NCBI GenBank assembly: GCA_037957365.1
Contig: JARHVA010002372.1
Span: forward strand, 2,353,501-2,417,500
DNA from: Torreya grandis
Taxonomy: Eukaryota > Streptophyta > Pinopsida > Cupressales > Taxaceae
Direction of reading: 5' to 3'
Length of the DNA stretch: 64,000 nt
Shown: piece by piece, positions 37,690 through 48,700 of the stretch
Numbering within the stretch: the first letter of the stretch is position 1
Layout: each line of letters starts with the position of its first letter
Notes under the pieces: model-generated
The model's database searches: none
What the model was told of the DNA's origin: nothing
What the model saw: the letters and a program-made list of their open reading frames with translations, nothing else
Made by a program: the position numbers and the translations under genes

Positions 37690-38260
37690 TGCATTAGTAG
37701 GTGGAAGAAGTAATATATCTCATGCGATGAGTCCATGGCTTACCAATCAAGATGTTATAAGCAAGGGGGAAGTTAAATTTCATCACCTTCACATAGATGA
37801 TGATAGGTGAGATGGTAATGGGAAGCCACACACAACCTAGAGGAGGTATATTCCTTCTATCATATCCTTGGTAGGTGATACATGTAGACTTGAAATTACA
37901 TTTGGAATATCTAAGAGTCTTAATGAAATTGAGAGAAATAACACACATTTTATAACCCTTATCAATAAATGCACACTTAACTTGGATATCACCTATTTAG
38001 ATGCTAATAAATGAGGGAAGATCATTCACACAAAGTAGAATCTCATCAAGAATCATAGAAGCTACGGTAAATTTTAAAGAAAGAGAAGTGTCTATAATTT
38101 CATCAATATTGATAAACATCTCTTCACATTGTTGTAATATATTATCTTCAAAACTAGATAAAGCTACCTCCCATACTACTAGGGGAGGATGAGGGACATT
38201 CATCTTGAATAATAGTTTCATAAGATGGTTTCTATGATTGGGAGAAGTCCTCATAATCTC
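37690..38260 (-). pseudogene. E3 aspartic protease (retropepsin, Tat-like)
   Basis: On the minus strand the frame shows Leu-Cys-Val-Asn-Asp-Leu-Pro, then Lys-Cys-Ala-Phe-Ile-Asp-Lys-Gly, with the catalytic Asp kept but the following Gly position disturbed. Next come Asn-Ile-Pro-Pro-Leu-Gly and Leu-Pro-Ile-Thr-Ile-Ser-Pro, and near 37,735 Tyr-Asn-Ile-Leu-Ile-Gly-Lys-Pro-Trp-Thr-His. The last motif is the usual end of the retropepsin fold in Tat-type plant elements. One stop separates the two halves. It would process the gag polyprotein. It follows gag on the same strand, but no RT follows it. Confidence 0.8.
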
Positions 38261-38999
38261 AAGAAGTGGAATTTAGGATGGGAGATTAGTGAGCTCCATA
38301 ATGGGATCCCACTCATCATAACCCATAAGAAGGTTATTACATATAAGTGCATAATGGTTAAGAAGGTATTCAGAAGGAGGAGCCAAAGTGCATTTGAATG
38401 TATGTTGATAAGAAGAAGAAGGTTTAGAACAAGGTTGTAAATCATGTTGATATTATGAAGTAGTTGGTTCAAGTTGATTTTGAGAATTAGAAGAAGAAGT
38501 GTTAGTATAAAATTTATTATCATTTATATTGTAAGATGATGAAAGAATAGTAGAAATGGAATGGGAAGTGTCATCCATTGGAGAATCGTAAATTGGAACA
38601 TAAAATGTTATAAGATATTCTTTCCCCAACTCATTTAAATGAGTTGGAGAAGAATCATGGATAACATGATATGTTTGAGATGAAAGAGGAGTGTAGATAT
38701 GCTATGAATCAATAAAAGACACCACCCTTTGCATATTAGTCATGATAACCACATTCTCTTCGGATGTTGGTTCATCAAGACTTTCTACTTTGTTGGTGGA
38801 AGGGGTGGGCTTATCTTGGGTGTCTTGAATTGGTTGATGATTATGGAGAGGGTCTTTGTAAATAACTAAATAATAAATTAATTGATTCAAGGATTGAGTT
38901 TTGTCATGTGTTTTATAGTCCTTAAAATCAATTTCATAAGCTTGTTGATGCTTGAGAATGATAGTATCATGAAAAAACTTAGGACCAAGAAGAAAACTA

Positions 39000-40639
39000 T
39001 AGCTAAATTATAAAGTTGTCTATAGGTTTCATGAGAACGACCCTAACTAGCATGAAACCAACAAAACTTATTAGGATCATACCAATATTTCATAGGATGA
39101 GTAGGGTCAATCTCTCATGGAAGAGGCTTGGGTAGATGCTTAAGTAATTTAGCTAAAGATAGAGTTTTGTGAATGTTTATATTGTTTAGTGAAGAGAAAT
39201 GAGGATTAGTATATTATTGAGAAGGAGGAGTTGGTTTCAATTATTGGTTTGGAATGACAACTTGAACATTATGAATTATGTTATAAGAATTTGTAACACC
39301 ATCATTATTAATATTGTGGTTTTTATTATTTAGTAATAGACAAGGACACATAGAATTTTTAGGTGGCTCAAATTGATGCATTAGGAAATCTTGATGTTTA
39401 ACTTGGTCAATGGCCTCCTTCAATGTATGTGGAGAGAGAGAGTGTGTGGAATCGATACTATAATTTAGGAAAGAGGGCATTGGTAAAAAGATGGAAAATA
39501 TTGTCGTCAGCCATGTTATGTTCACATTTATTTAACAAAGTCTTCCATCTTTTAAAAAAGGCTTGAGCGGTTTCATTTTCATTTTGTTTGTAATTTATGA
39601 AATGGGCCAATGTGTTTTCTAGAAGATCACTAGTTTGGAATTATTTCACTAAAGCATTCACTAAATACTCCAAACTAGTAATGGGATGTGGTTTAAGTTG
39701 ATTTTACCAATCCAAGTCATTACCTATGAGGTTATTGGAAAGAATTTTGGAAACAACAAAGGTGTTTAATTTGACCCAATCCTTATAAATATTTCCAAGT
39801 GTCTTAAGATGAAGGGTAGGATCGGTTTATCCATTATAATAAATTATAGGTGTTATTCCTCCTATGTCAATGTTAGAAATTTGAGAGGTAAGAGGTTCAT
39901 TTTTTATATGCTTGATGTTTTTTTATCAAAGGAGGTTAAGGAGTGAGATTTCCTAGAGAATATCGAAGAGGAGGTGGGGGAACATTTTGGTTATGTATGC
40001 CCCAAGCCATTGGTTATAGATGAGATTGAAGGTGGAGATGGTTGTTTTGAATTATCATCATTTGATTTGTGTTATGAGCTTGAAATGTATTCATTTGATT
40101 GAGAGTTTACAAAAAGAGTTTATGCATTTGATTAACATTAGTAGAAGAATTAGTTTTGGCATTAATGTTAGTATTAGTGGCTTGGGTACCACTAATGATG
40201 TTGATAGGAACTTAAGATGAATTATGAGAATGAGATGCACTAATGGCAAAATTTTCTTGTGTAGCAAAAAATGGACTAGTGAATTATTGAGAGGAAGAAG
40301 CACTAGAAGTAATATCTCCTTGGGTAGCAAATGAAGCACTATTAGATGAATTAAGGATAGTGGATCTTAAGAGAAGCACATTAGATGTAGAACCTACCAT
40401 GTTAGTTGAGATACTAGGCATGGAAGTGGAAGAAGTTGAGAAGAAGAGGGCATGGTATGGGAAGGGGTCAAAATTGAAGGAAGAGACTAAGAATCAAAGA
40501 AAGTGGCACTCCAAAATATAGTTGAAAATGTAGGAGTAGGCGAGTAAGGATCTCCAACTTGACCACTAACTATAAGATTATAAATGGTGAAAGGATCCTT
40601 TCTTAGATGCTTAGGAAATTCATAGATAAAGAAAAGCAT
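39000..40639 (-). pseudogene. gag: E3 gag (capsid), broken
   Basis: An ATG at 40,639 opens a minus-strand frame with a Ser/Asn/Gln-rich N-terminal region (40,400-40,100). The capsid core lies at about 39,840-39,520: Asn-Ile-Tyr-Lys-Asp-Trp-Val, Leu-Glu-Tyr-Leu-Val-Asn-Ala, then Asn-Tyr-Lys-Gln-Asn-Glu-Asn-Glu-Thr-Ala-Gln-Ala and Phe-Lys-Arg-Trp-Lys-Thr-Leu-Leu. This is the arrangement of the retrotransposon gag domain. No zinc knuckle is evident. Stops and frame changes show it is inactive. Confidence 0.72.
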
Positions 40640-42588
40640 TTTAGAGTATACTCTAATTCAAGTTAGTCTTTTAATGAAAAAAGAGTATTATGTTACAAAG
40701 AGTTACTAGGAGGGGTCCCATAGTTCATTATGTGAGTGGAAATATGAACATTACTATCATCCAAAATAGAAGCCCTACTATGTCTATAGAATTACTTGAG
40801 AGTATTAGTAAGATTAATCATGTCTATTGACTACAACTTAATTTCATTATCAAGTAGATAGTTCATGATGAAGGGAAAGAAAGAAAGATGAGAAATCAAA
40901 GAACTAGGGAGTGACTAAAATAGTACAAGGTTGATTGGGTCCACCTAGCATAGAAATAGGGACTACAAAACTATATAGGGGCGATTCAATCAATCTAGTA
41001 TAGTGATAAAAGATAGGTAAAATAGGTAAAAAGGGCTGGAAATAGTATAGGGTTAATTGGGTCAATCCTGTACAATGCACAGATGTTGGAAAAAGGTATA
41101 GGGTCAACTGGGTTGACCTAGTATAGTAGATAGGAAAGGAAAAAAGATTGTAACAAGTTGTGAACTAAAATAAGACAATTTTTATTGCTAATCTAGCAAA
41201 GTAAGAGTTGAAGGGAAATAAATAGTTAACTGGATCAATGCTGGCTAATCCAATTGAGGTAAACAATACAAGTTTTTGCACACACAATTAAACAAGGAGC
41301 AAGCAATAATCATGAAATGTAAAGAGATAACTAATTATTCAACCTAATAAGTTTATTAGATTATTAAGAATATTATTATAAATGTGATGGGAATTTGGTT
41401 GTAAGCAAGGAACTAGATAGAAATCTAAATATGGTTTCAATTAGTTTGGGTTGAAAGAGATCGTAGTGGCAATGATACATGCTTGGTATTAGGGCCTACC
41501 CCCTCACTTCACACATCACAATGATAAGGGTGTTGGGTGCTTATCCACAATATACCATTAACCATGCTTTATAATTGACTAGAGTATCAAGTTGGCTTCC
41601 CCCTTGGTGATAAAATCTAAGTAGGTTAGCCTTGGGTAGACAAACATTAAAGTGCTTGTTTAGATTATGTGATTTGGATATGTGTTCATAAAATAGAAAT
41701 GGTGAAACTAAAAATTTAATTAAAAACCCCCTAATTAGACTATGTGAACTATTTTAAGCATGAAAGCAATAAGAAAAGAAAGGTGTGAACTAATTACCAG
41801 CATATAAAGATTAATTCCAACTTGAAACAAGGTATAGTGTTGACACTATATGCATAAAATATAGGAAATGGTAAATAGGGTCAAACCTATACTAAAGAAG
41901 TAAGGTCTAAAAATGAATAGGGTTGGCTAGGGTTGACATAGTTATTCAAATAACACAAGAACATAGAACTTGATCGATAGGGTCGATCCAATTGACTATG
42001 CATGGGTAGTTTTGAAGACTACAAATTGTGAAAGAAAAGATAGTAAAAAAAATAAATATAGAGATAAAAAGGAACCTTGGTGGATCAAAGATGTTGAGAA
42101 TGAATATTGATAGTCAAGAACCTTGGAATATGCTTTAAAAATCTACTAATTGGTCAACTGAGTAGATCAAGCTTTACAAAATCTTGTTATTGAGTGCCTA
42201 AAATGTATAGGGTCGACTAGGGTTAGCCTAGTAGCCTAAAATAGATGCTTGAAAGTGTATAAGGTTGACTAGGTCAACCTAGTAGTTTGAACTAGAAGTT
42301 TGGAAGTTTAGAAACCTATATTGGGTCATCTAAGTTGATCTAGTTGCCTATTCTTGAAAACCTCTAATCAAAGATTAAAATTGGTTTGATAGAGTTGATC
42401 TAGCATGATAGATATATGATAAAAATAATGCTAAAAAAATAAATGAAAATGAAATAAATCTTGAAAGGGTTAGTTTCATGTCGTGTTCATCAGAATATAA
42501 TATTAAGGTGAATCTAAACTAAATCTAATGCTAATAAGAAAGAAAAAAAATGGAAATGTGAAGATAATCCAACTAGTGGTAGGATAGG
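40640..42588 (-). other. E3 leader region
   Basis: Untranslated DNA lies between the primer-binding region and gag. It is rich in GGTTGACCTAG/GGTCGAC near-palindromes (41,109, 41,931, 42,211, 42,262). It ends in a tandem duplication of about 100 bases (from 42,427 and from 42,529) next to the 5' LTR. Confidence 0.5.
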
Positions 42589-42610
42589 ATTCATGTCATG
42601 TTCACCATAA
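42589..42610 (-). other. E3 putative primer-binding site
   Basis: The minus strand reads TTATGGTGAACATGACATGAA just after the 5' LTR. It begins with TGG, as a tRNA 3'-CCA complement would, but I cannot assign the tRNA. A second copy (TGATGAACACGACATGAAAC) lies about 105 bases away. Confidence 0.4.
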
Positions 42611-43821
42611 TATATGTAATCAAAAATACATCATGTCTATAAATCAATCCTAGTTTGGAGAAGATAGAGCATACCTACACTTTTGATCAGGGATACATTT
42701 GTTAAGTGAGATCATGACCAATATGGGGATATATTAGATGTGATTAGGGGATCATTTGTCACAATACACCATGTGAGATATGGTTTCAAAGCCTATAGTC
42801 TAACACAATCATGCAACGACCCTAAAAGAGTCTTAAGGTTTGATATTTCACTTAATTCTAATAAACAAGAAAGTAAATATAATCTAGTGCTCACCAAATC
42901 TTGTGGTACAAATTAGGGATTAGAAACAAAACAAATAACTAAACTAAACATACATAGAAGACATACTCACATCAATGTATATGGAATCTTGATACATGAA
43001 AGAGAAAAGGACAACTGTGTTATCTATCTACTCTTACAAAGGATAAATAAAGTTAGGAATACTTACTTTGAAGATGAACCTGTTGAAACTCAATCTATCC
43101 ATTGGAAAACGTGTTTTAAAAGATATTTTTGTGGTATATAAGGATAAAAAATACAAATCAGCTCTAGGATACATAACCTATCTATTCAGTTAAAAGACTT
43201 ATCCATAAGACAAGATCTGTATCTCTAAATAAAATATGGAACCTTAATCTTTATTCCTCAAGTAGATTGGTCAATAAGCATATGCTCATTTGTACTTATT
43301 CTTATTCACTTCTATTATCTACAACTATTTGGAAATGAATTTGTATATTAGGTAGATCTTGCCCTAAATCCTCCTAAAAATTTTAGTTGTATAGGGTCGG
43401 CTATGGTTGACCCTGTATGTTTTTTTTGGATAATTCACTAGGTCTAAGCTAGGTCAATTAAAAGGCTAAAAAACCCAAAAAGTGAAAAATACCCCTAAAC
43501 TATATAGGGTTGACCATGGTCAACCTAGTATAGCTGATAGTATAAAAGGGAATTAAGGCAAGAAAAGGAGGATGGAAAGAGGAATGCTTGGAATAGATAA
43601 AGCTGAGAAGAATAAACTTAGGGTTAATGGTATTAAGAGATGAGTATGTAGATGGAAAGTGGCAAAAGGGACAACAATTTTATGAATCACCAATGGTCTA
43701 CCCACCCCTTTCCTAGTGCACCCCTTAGGGTGTGCATTCAAAGAGATTGAGACTTGATAGGTTCTTATAAGATACAAAGTGTCAGTAATCAATAAAAGTT
43801 TGACAATATTATGTGTATACA
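42611..43821 (-). repeat. E3 5' LTR
   Basis: The partner of 29,330-30,545. It begins TATATGTAATC (the terminal G mutated) and ends TGTATACA, followed by the CTAGT duplication. Confidence 0.95.
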
Positions 43822-43826
43822 CTAGT
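43822..43826 (+). other. E3 target-site duplication, right copy (CTAGT)
   Basis: An exact copy of 29,325-29,329, directly after the CA terminus. Confidence 0.9.
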
Positions 43827-44410
43827 TACTTTGACACTTGGCAATGTGGTACCTTCTCATTCAATTGAACTCTCTTGAGATTTAACATCTATGATAGGTC
43901 AAGGGCACTAGTTGCTTTAACACATGTCAATGTGGTACATTCCCATTAATTTGATATCTCTTAGGATCTGACATCTATGATAGGTCTAGGGGATTTTTCA
44001 CTCTAAAAATCAACAATGTGGCACCTTCTCACTCAGTTAGGATCTTTAGGGCTCTACAAAACTTACAAAAATGTCTAAGAAAATGAAAAGGGATGTGATT
44101 AGTTATATAGATTAATTTATTGTAAATGGAAATGGGTCTATTGATCAAGGAATGGAATGAGACATTAGGAGGTTTCAGGAGAAAGTCATCTTGAAACATT
44201 AGCACCATGATTCATAAAAAATAACAAACACTTCTTAGTCCTAAAAATAAAAGTTACCTATTACTACTTTGAGAAATTAGAGCACTATATATTCCCAATA
44301 TTAAAGGTGTCATCAACAAAGATAAATAGAAGCACCCTAAATCTATATTTCACTATATTTTTAGAGGGGTCCCCCATTTTTGAAGAAAAGGGGGAATGTT
44401 GGCCATAAAA
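43827..44410 (-). repeat. E2 3' LTR, second piece
   Basis: This continues the interrupted LTR: two to three tandem units, then a stretch matching 56,869-57,243, including AATGAAAAGGGA, ACAAACACTTCTTAGTCCTA and TTTTGAAGAAAAGGGGG. Confidence 0.9.
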
Positions 44411-45430
44411 AATGGTGACTTCCATGTGGAAAGTGATGAGAATCACTTAGAACCTGACTGATTTATTTTTATTTCCTTGGTGAACATAGATATTATAAGG
44501 GGATATTTATTTACCACATAAAATATGAGTCACAAAATTATTGTAATATTAAGTGGTATACTTAGCTTCTACCTTTTAGATAGACACCATTGTGTGTAAG
44601 AAGTGATTTTCATTTTCTGTTTAATCTCATATTTTATTTGAGTCATCCAGGCTAGACTAGTTTCATCTAAGGCATTATTGGCTTGATGTCTTGGGGGAAA
44701 TGGTTTGGTCATTTCTCTTATTATATATGGGTATACATAGCCCTTATATAGAAGCCTATAGTTTTATTAATTTAATTTCTCCACTATTAGCTAGGATAGA
44801 AAGCCTATGGTTGCGATTGCTTGTATAGCCTTTTCAAGGTAGACTCAAAATTTAGATTATGCTTGCCTTATTTATTATTTTCCAAGATTCCCATGAAAAT
44901 ATCATCCTTTATTATTATCCATTGATGATTTGAGACCAAGCCAAGGGTGAATGGATAATGAGTAAGTTCTAAGTAGCTAACTAGTCTTTGATCAACTCAA
45001 ATAATTTGGTATTTTCTTGGGTAATTATTTTAAGTGAAACATGGTGGCTTTATTGGGGTGTAGGCCATTCTAAAAACCATGTATTTCTTACCTCTTAGAT
45101 CTATAGTATTAAAAGTTTCCACTAATATCTTGAAATCACTTAAATTGAATATTTCAACATGGGTCTTCCTGCTTCTCAACACTCCTTTTGAGCTTCATCC
45201 ATCGCATGAAGTAGTTTCTTAATAACGGATAGGCATCAGAGGAACATTAAGATATAAAGGGAGAGATAGAGGGGAAAAACACAAAATAAGAGAAAAAAAC
45301 ACACAATAGAATAAAACACATAATGAAAGTAAATCTATCTAATATATACATTACAACCTCTTCCTGGGCTACTAAAAAATTACACTAAAAGCAATAGGTG
45401 AGAAATAGTGCTTCAATAATTGCTTGTTTA
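44411..45430 (-). other. E2 internal 3' region, integrase distal half missing
   Basis: The second half of the integrase should be here, but I find neither the Asp-Asn-Gly nor the Glu motif on the minus strand. It may be deleted or replaced. No other gene is recognisable. Confidence 0.5.
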
Positions 45431-45880
45431 CTAAAGGAATGAGGACCCCAAAATGGGTATTTATGGTATTCTCAAGGAACTTTATGACTTTAGCAGTGGT
45501 GTTCCTTTTGGTTTCCATTGCCTCAGACCATTTGGTGTAATAGTCCATGCCTATGAGAATGAAATCATTATTGGTTGATTAATTGGGTTTAATCACCCTT
45601 ATGAAATCTAGTCCCCATTGTGAACATAGTGTAGACTCTACAATAGATTATACTGGCATTTCCACATGTGTTTCTCTGTTAGCAAATGTCTAAAACTAGT
45701 GGTATAAATAGACATGAGTGTGAACATCCCTAAATAGTGTGGGATAGTAGTAACATGCCTGAAGAACTTTGTGGGCCATGGAATTTGATGTGGGATGGCC
45801 AGCTCCTAGTTTTTTAATGTAAATTTGACATTATCTCTTTGGTCCCTTCTTATGATACACACTAGAGGTATATTATCTCA
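45430..45880 (-). pseudogene. E2 integrase, N-terminal part only
   Basis: On the minus strand a degraded zinc-binding region (Tyr-Tyr-Tyr-Pro, near 45,750) is followed by Gln-Trp-Gly-Leu-Asp-Phe-Ile at about 45,605-45,625, with the first catalytic Asp. Then come Met-Asp-Tyr-Tyr-Thr-Lys-Trp-Ser-Glu-Ala near 45,540 and Thr-His-Phe-Gly-Val near 45,460. Similarity stops where the second catalytic Asp should appear, so this integrase is truncated as well as full of stops. Confidence 0.8.
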
Positions 45881-46089
45881 TGGTTTATTTTTAAGATAAC
45901 TCTTTTCTTATGCATATATTATGTGGCGTTCAATTGGAAGGCCCTTCTCTATGTTTGGTTAAGTCCTAAGGGTGCATTTACATAGAGCAGAAAGTGTATG
46001 GTTGAGGCATACTAGTTTTATTATAGTATCATCTATTGGTCCACCTAATGCACCATAATCCTCAAGTCTATCTCTATTATTAACTAATT

Positions 46090-46674
46090 AGGGCCTTATC
46101 CTCTAACTAGTTTGGTTGGCTTGATATTTAAATAATTTTCTTGTATTTTTTTCATCCATCAACATCTTCTCTCACCTAGTTCATTCTTCCCCAACATTTA
46201 TTTTATATCTAGGTCTAGGATAATGGCATGTATTCTATTCTGAAGGATGTAATGCCTTAATTTATTCACTATATTGACTAAGGCATAGGTGTGTTTATCC
46301 AAGGTAGAATACCTAAGATCAACATCTTTAATATTAGTGCTCATAAAATCCACTAGGTGTTCTTCTCCTTCTATCCTTTGGGTGAAGCAAGTGGCAATGG
46401 TGTGCTCTGAAGCAAAGGGGTAGATATATAAGTATTTCATATAGTTTGGGATAATTAGGACCAAAAATTGCATAATTATGTCTTTGATATCTTGGAAATC
46501 CTTCATTATCTTTTCATGCCATTCCACTTTAACATCTTGTTTCAATATTGCACTTAAGGGCTTCATTATTTCAGCAAATCTAAAAATAAATTTATGCACA
46601 AAGTTGATGTTCCCAAAGAAATATTTTAGTTCCTTATTATTATGCAAAGGTAGTTTATAAATTACATATGTCAT
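46090..46674 (-). pseudogene. E2 RT thumb and gypsy RNase H (158-codon open stretch)
   Basis: An open frame of 158 codons (46,198-46,674) begins in the RT connection: Tyr-Phe-Phe-Gly-Asn-Ile-Asn-Phe-Val-His-Lys-Phe-Ile, then Met-Lys-Pro-Leu, and Lys-Val-Glu-Trp. It continues as gypsy-type RNase H with Ser-Glu-His-Thr-Ile-Ala-Thr (where Ala-Ser-X-X-Ala-Ile-Gly is usual), His-Leu-Val-Asp-Phe-Met-Ser and Arg-Tyr-Ser-Thr-Leu-Asp-Lys. The last is the family's Tyr-Ser-X-X-Glu-Lys position. It is the best-preserved coding stretch in the window and lies directly after RT. Confidence 0.9.
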
Positions 46675-47480
46675 TTCAAGGTTGATATCAATACCTTATT
46701 TTTTGATAATGCGATCAAGAAGCTTACCTTCAATTACACTAGACATGCTCTTCTTCAGGTTTAATGAAATGTCATACCTTCTACATATTCTAGATACCAT
46801 TTCCAAGTGGTGCATATGATCTAACTTGTATTCTAAAGATACAATTAGGTCATCCATATATTATTATACATTTACCTATCAAGACATCAAAAGTGAAATC
46901 TATTTCCCTTTGTAAAGTGGTACTGATATTAATTAACCTAAAAGGCATCCATTTTAAAGTGAATGTGCCCCTTTTGTTGTTGAAATCAGTCTTAGTTTTA
47001 TCTCTAGGCTTGACTGAGACCTAGTTTTATCTAGAGAAGCCATCTAAAAAAACATCATATGAGACTCGCTCACCATTTGGATCACCTCATCTAGGGAGGT
47101 AATGGGTAGTTATCTTTATCCTAGGCTTGGTTCAAGTTATGGTAGTTCATACTTAGGTGAATTTATCCATTTTTATTTCACACCGAGATCTATTTAACCA
47201 ACTAATTAAAGTGGCAAACTAAGAAAATTATCCCTATATAGATTAAATTATGGACTTATTTATGCATCAAGGGATTTAAGATTGGTTTCATCAGCCTCTA
47301 CCTTTGCCTAAAGGGTTTCCAACTAGGTTTTAAGGGGATAGTATGAGTGATCACTATCAAATTAAAAGCCTAAATGTCTCCATAATCCTAGTTAATCATA
47401 TCCTTATATATTATTAGAAACCTTTATAACTGATCTAATTCATGGTCCCTCAAATATAGACCCACATTAACCATCTAGGG
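46675..47480 (-). pseudogene. E2 reverse transcriptase, many stops
   Basis: Minus-strand frames show Pro-Leu-Lys-Pro-Ser-Trp-Lys-Pro near 47,320, a Leu-Asn-Gln-Ala and Tyr-Pro-Leu-Pro pair near 47,110, and Gly-Thr-Phe-Thr-Leu-Lys-Trp-Met-Pro-Phe near 46,960. The active-site Tyr-X-Asp-Asp region near 46,850 has decayed to a stop. Pro-Lys-Lys-Ser-Met and Gly-Lys-Leu-Leu then lead into the 158-codon stretch. Several frame changes are needed to follow it. Order and spacing match a Ty3/gypsy RT. Confidence 0.82.
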
Positions 47481-47729
47481 ATTCTCCACAGGGTCGAGAT
47501 TAATGAGTTGACACATTTGATCCTTGAACTTGATTTTTTTCTTAGATGGTGGGGTATAACACATGATAGACTATTTACAAAGAGATCATCCCATTTGAGA
47601 TCTATTTCCCATTAATATTCGTGACACCATCCTTGTCCAACTCATTCTTTTGGATGTCCCTATATTTCTCATCTATGATTTGAGCCATGAGTATCCCTTC
47701 ATTGCCAAGGAACTAGATGATTTATTGGT

Positions 47730-48210
47730 CATCTTCAAAGACTTGGAAGTTTTTCAAGTTGTATGGGATAGAGGGACATGGGACTAATTCCATAGAGAAA
47801 TCTTGTAACTCAGTGTCATCTAAGGTAACTAGGTTTGTTTCCACTGATTCTAGTGATTCTTTTACTTGGTTTTCCTCCCAGGGAATGGTGATGATACTAA
47901 ATGTGTTAGATATTTAAATTAGGTCCCAAGATATATGCTTATACCTTCTAAGGTATGATATTTTTCATTGAAACTTAGTCTTGATCTAGTTAACCACTAG
48001 TTTAGAATTAATAAATACTCTTAGTTTTTTTTCCTTGTGTCTTAATGCAAACTATACTCCTAAGATTAGAGCTTCATACTCTACTAGGTTATTCATGCAA
48101 GGAAACTACAACCTATATGAGGCTAGATATTTCTTCCCTATGGGGTCTATAATTATAACAATGGATCCACTACCCCTTTTGGAGTGAGATACATCTATAT
48201 AAATAGGCCA
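47730..48210 (-). pseudogene. E2 extra RNase H domain between protease and RT
   Basis: The minus strand reads Ile-Asp-Val-Ser-His-Ser-Lys-Arg-Gly-Ser-Gly-Ser-Ile-Val near 48,150-48,200. Then come Tyr-Leu-Ala-Ser-Tyr-Arg-Leu, Phe-Pro-Cys-Met-Asn-Asn-Leu-Val-Glu-Tyr-Glu-Ala-Leu near 48,060-48,105 and Lys-Leu-Arg-Val-Phe-Ile-Asn-Ser-Lys-Leu-Val-Val near 47,995. This is the archaeal/plant-type RNase H pattern, with the first acidic residue and the Glu kept and the second Asp changed to Asn. The distal half has Arg-Arg-Tyr-Lys and Thr-Ile-Pro-Trp-Glu-Glu-Asn near 47,880. It is fused downstream of protease in the same frame as the open stretch 48,106-48,489, so both were one polyprotein. Confidence 0.85.
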
Positions 48211-48384
48211 TAGGCTAAATAGACATGGGTTGTGAATAGTTTGGTTTTTGGGAAGCTTTGTGTTTAGTGTGTATATGCCTAAGTTTGAGAAAACCAATTT
48301 TATCTTCTTGTTACTGACATTGTATTTGATTATCATATGTTTCATGTGTGGTTCTCTATTTACCCTTATTTCATTGACTACTCT

Positions 48385-48700
48385 CCATGGTAGCCACATA
48401 TGGGATAAATCTATGGCCATATACCCAATCAAGGATTTGGACCAATCTCTACTTAGGAACATGTTATAGGCTTCTAGGATATCCACCACTTGGATGTCTA
48501 TGAAGTGTTGAATCCTAAACTAAAATTACAACTAGATGTAGAAATTTAAAAACTAACCTATCACCTTCACTTCAAGCTTTTATAGTTGGACCACTACCTT
48601 ATCTAATTTTATGGGGGCTAGACCAAGTTTCTCACATATGCCCATTAGCATTACATTGACTGAGGACCCTAAATTTACTAAGAAATTATGAAAATTCTTT
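48385..48700 (-). pseudogene. E2 aspartic protease
   Basis: The minus-strand frame has Phe-Leu-Val-Asn-Leu-Gly-Ser-Ser-Val-Asn-Val near 48,660-48,690. This is the retropepsin active site with Asp changed to Asn and one Gly to Leu. Then come Glu-Lys-Leu-Gly-Leu and, at the fold end, Glu-Ala-Tyr-Asn-Met-Phe-Leu-Ser-Arg-Asp-Trp near 48,440-48,475, as in Tat-type proteases. Catalytically dead. It runs directly into the extra RNase H. Confidence 0.82.

Larger units (their letters stand above)
29330..43821 (-). mobile_element. E3: gag-protease LTR element without detectable RT or integrase, nested in E2
   Basis: LTRs of 1,216 and 1,211 bases flank a 12.1-kb internal region, with a perfect CTAGT duplication outside. 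A polypurine-like tract next to the left LTR and a TGGTGAACATGAC sequence next to the right LTR set the orientation as minus. The internal region has gag at 40.6-39.0 kb, protease at 38.3-37.7 kb and a Pro-rich segment near 36.2 kb. Then comes DNA in which I find no RT or integrase motif, and an antisense plant-mobile-domain pseudogene at 31.9-33.7 kb. The Tat-like protease suggests a Ty3/gypsy derivative that depended on another element's polymerase. Confidence 0.9.

Noticed and set aside
38251..38523. Minus-strand Leu/Ile-rich frame as a membrane protein
   Set aside because: It is an out-of-frame shadow of the gag-protease region of E3. Hydrophobicity comes from AT-rich codons.
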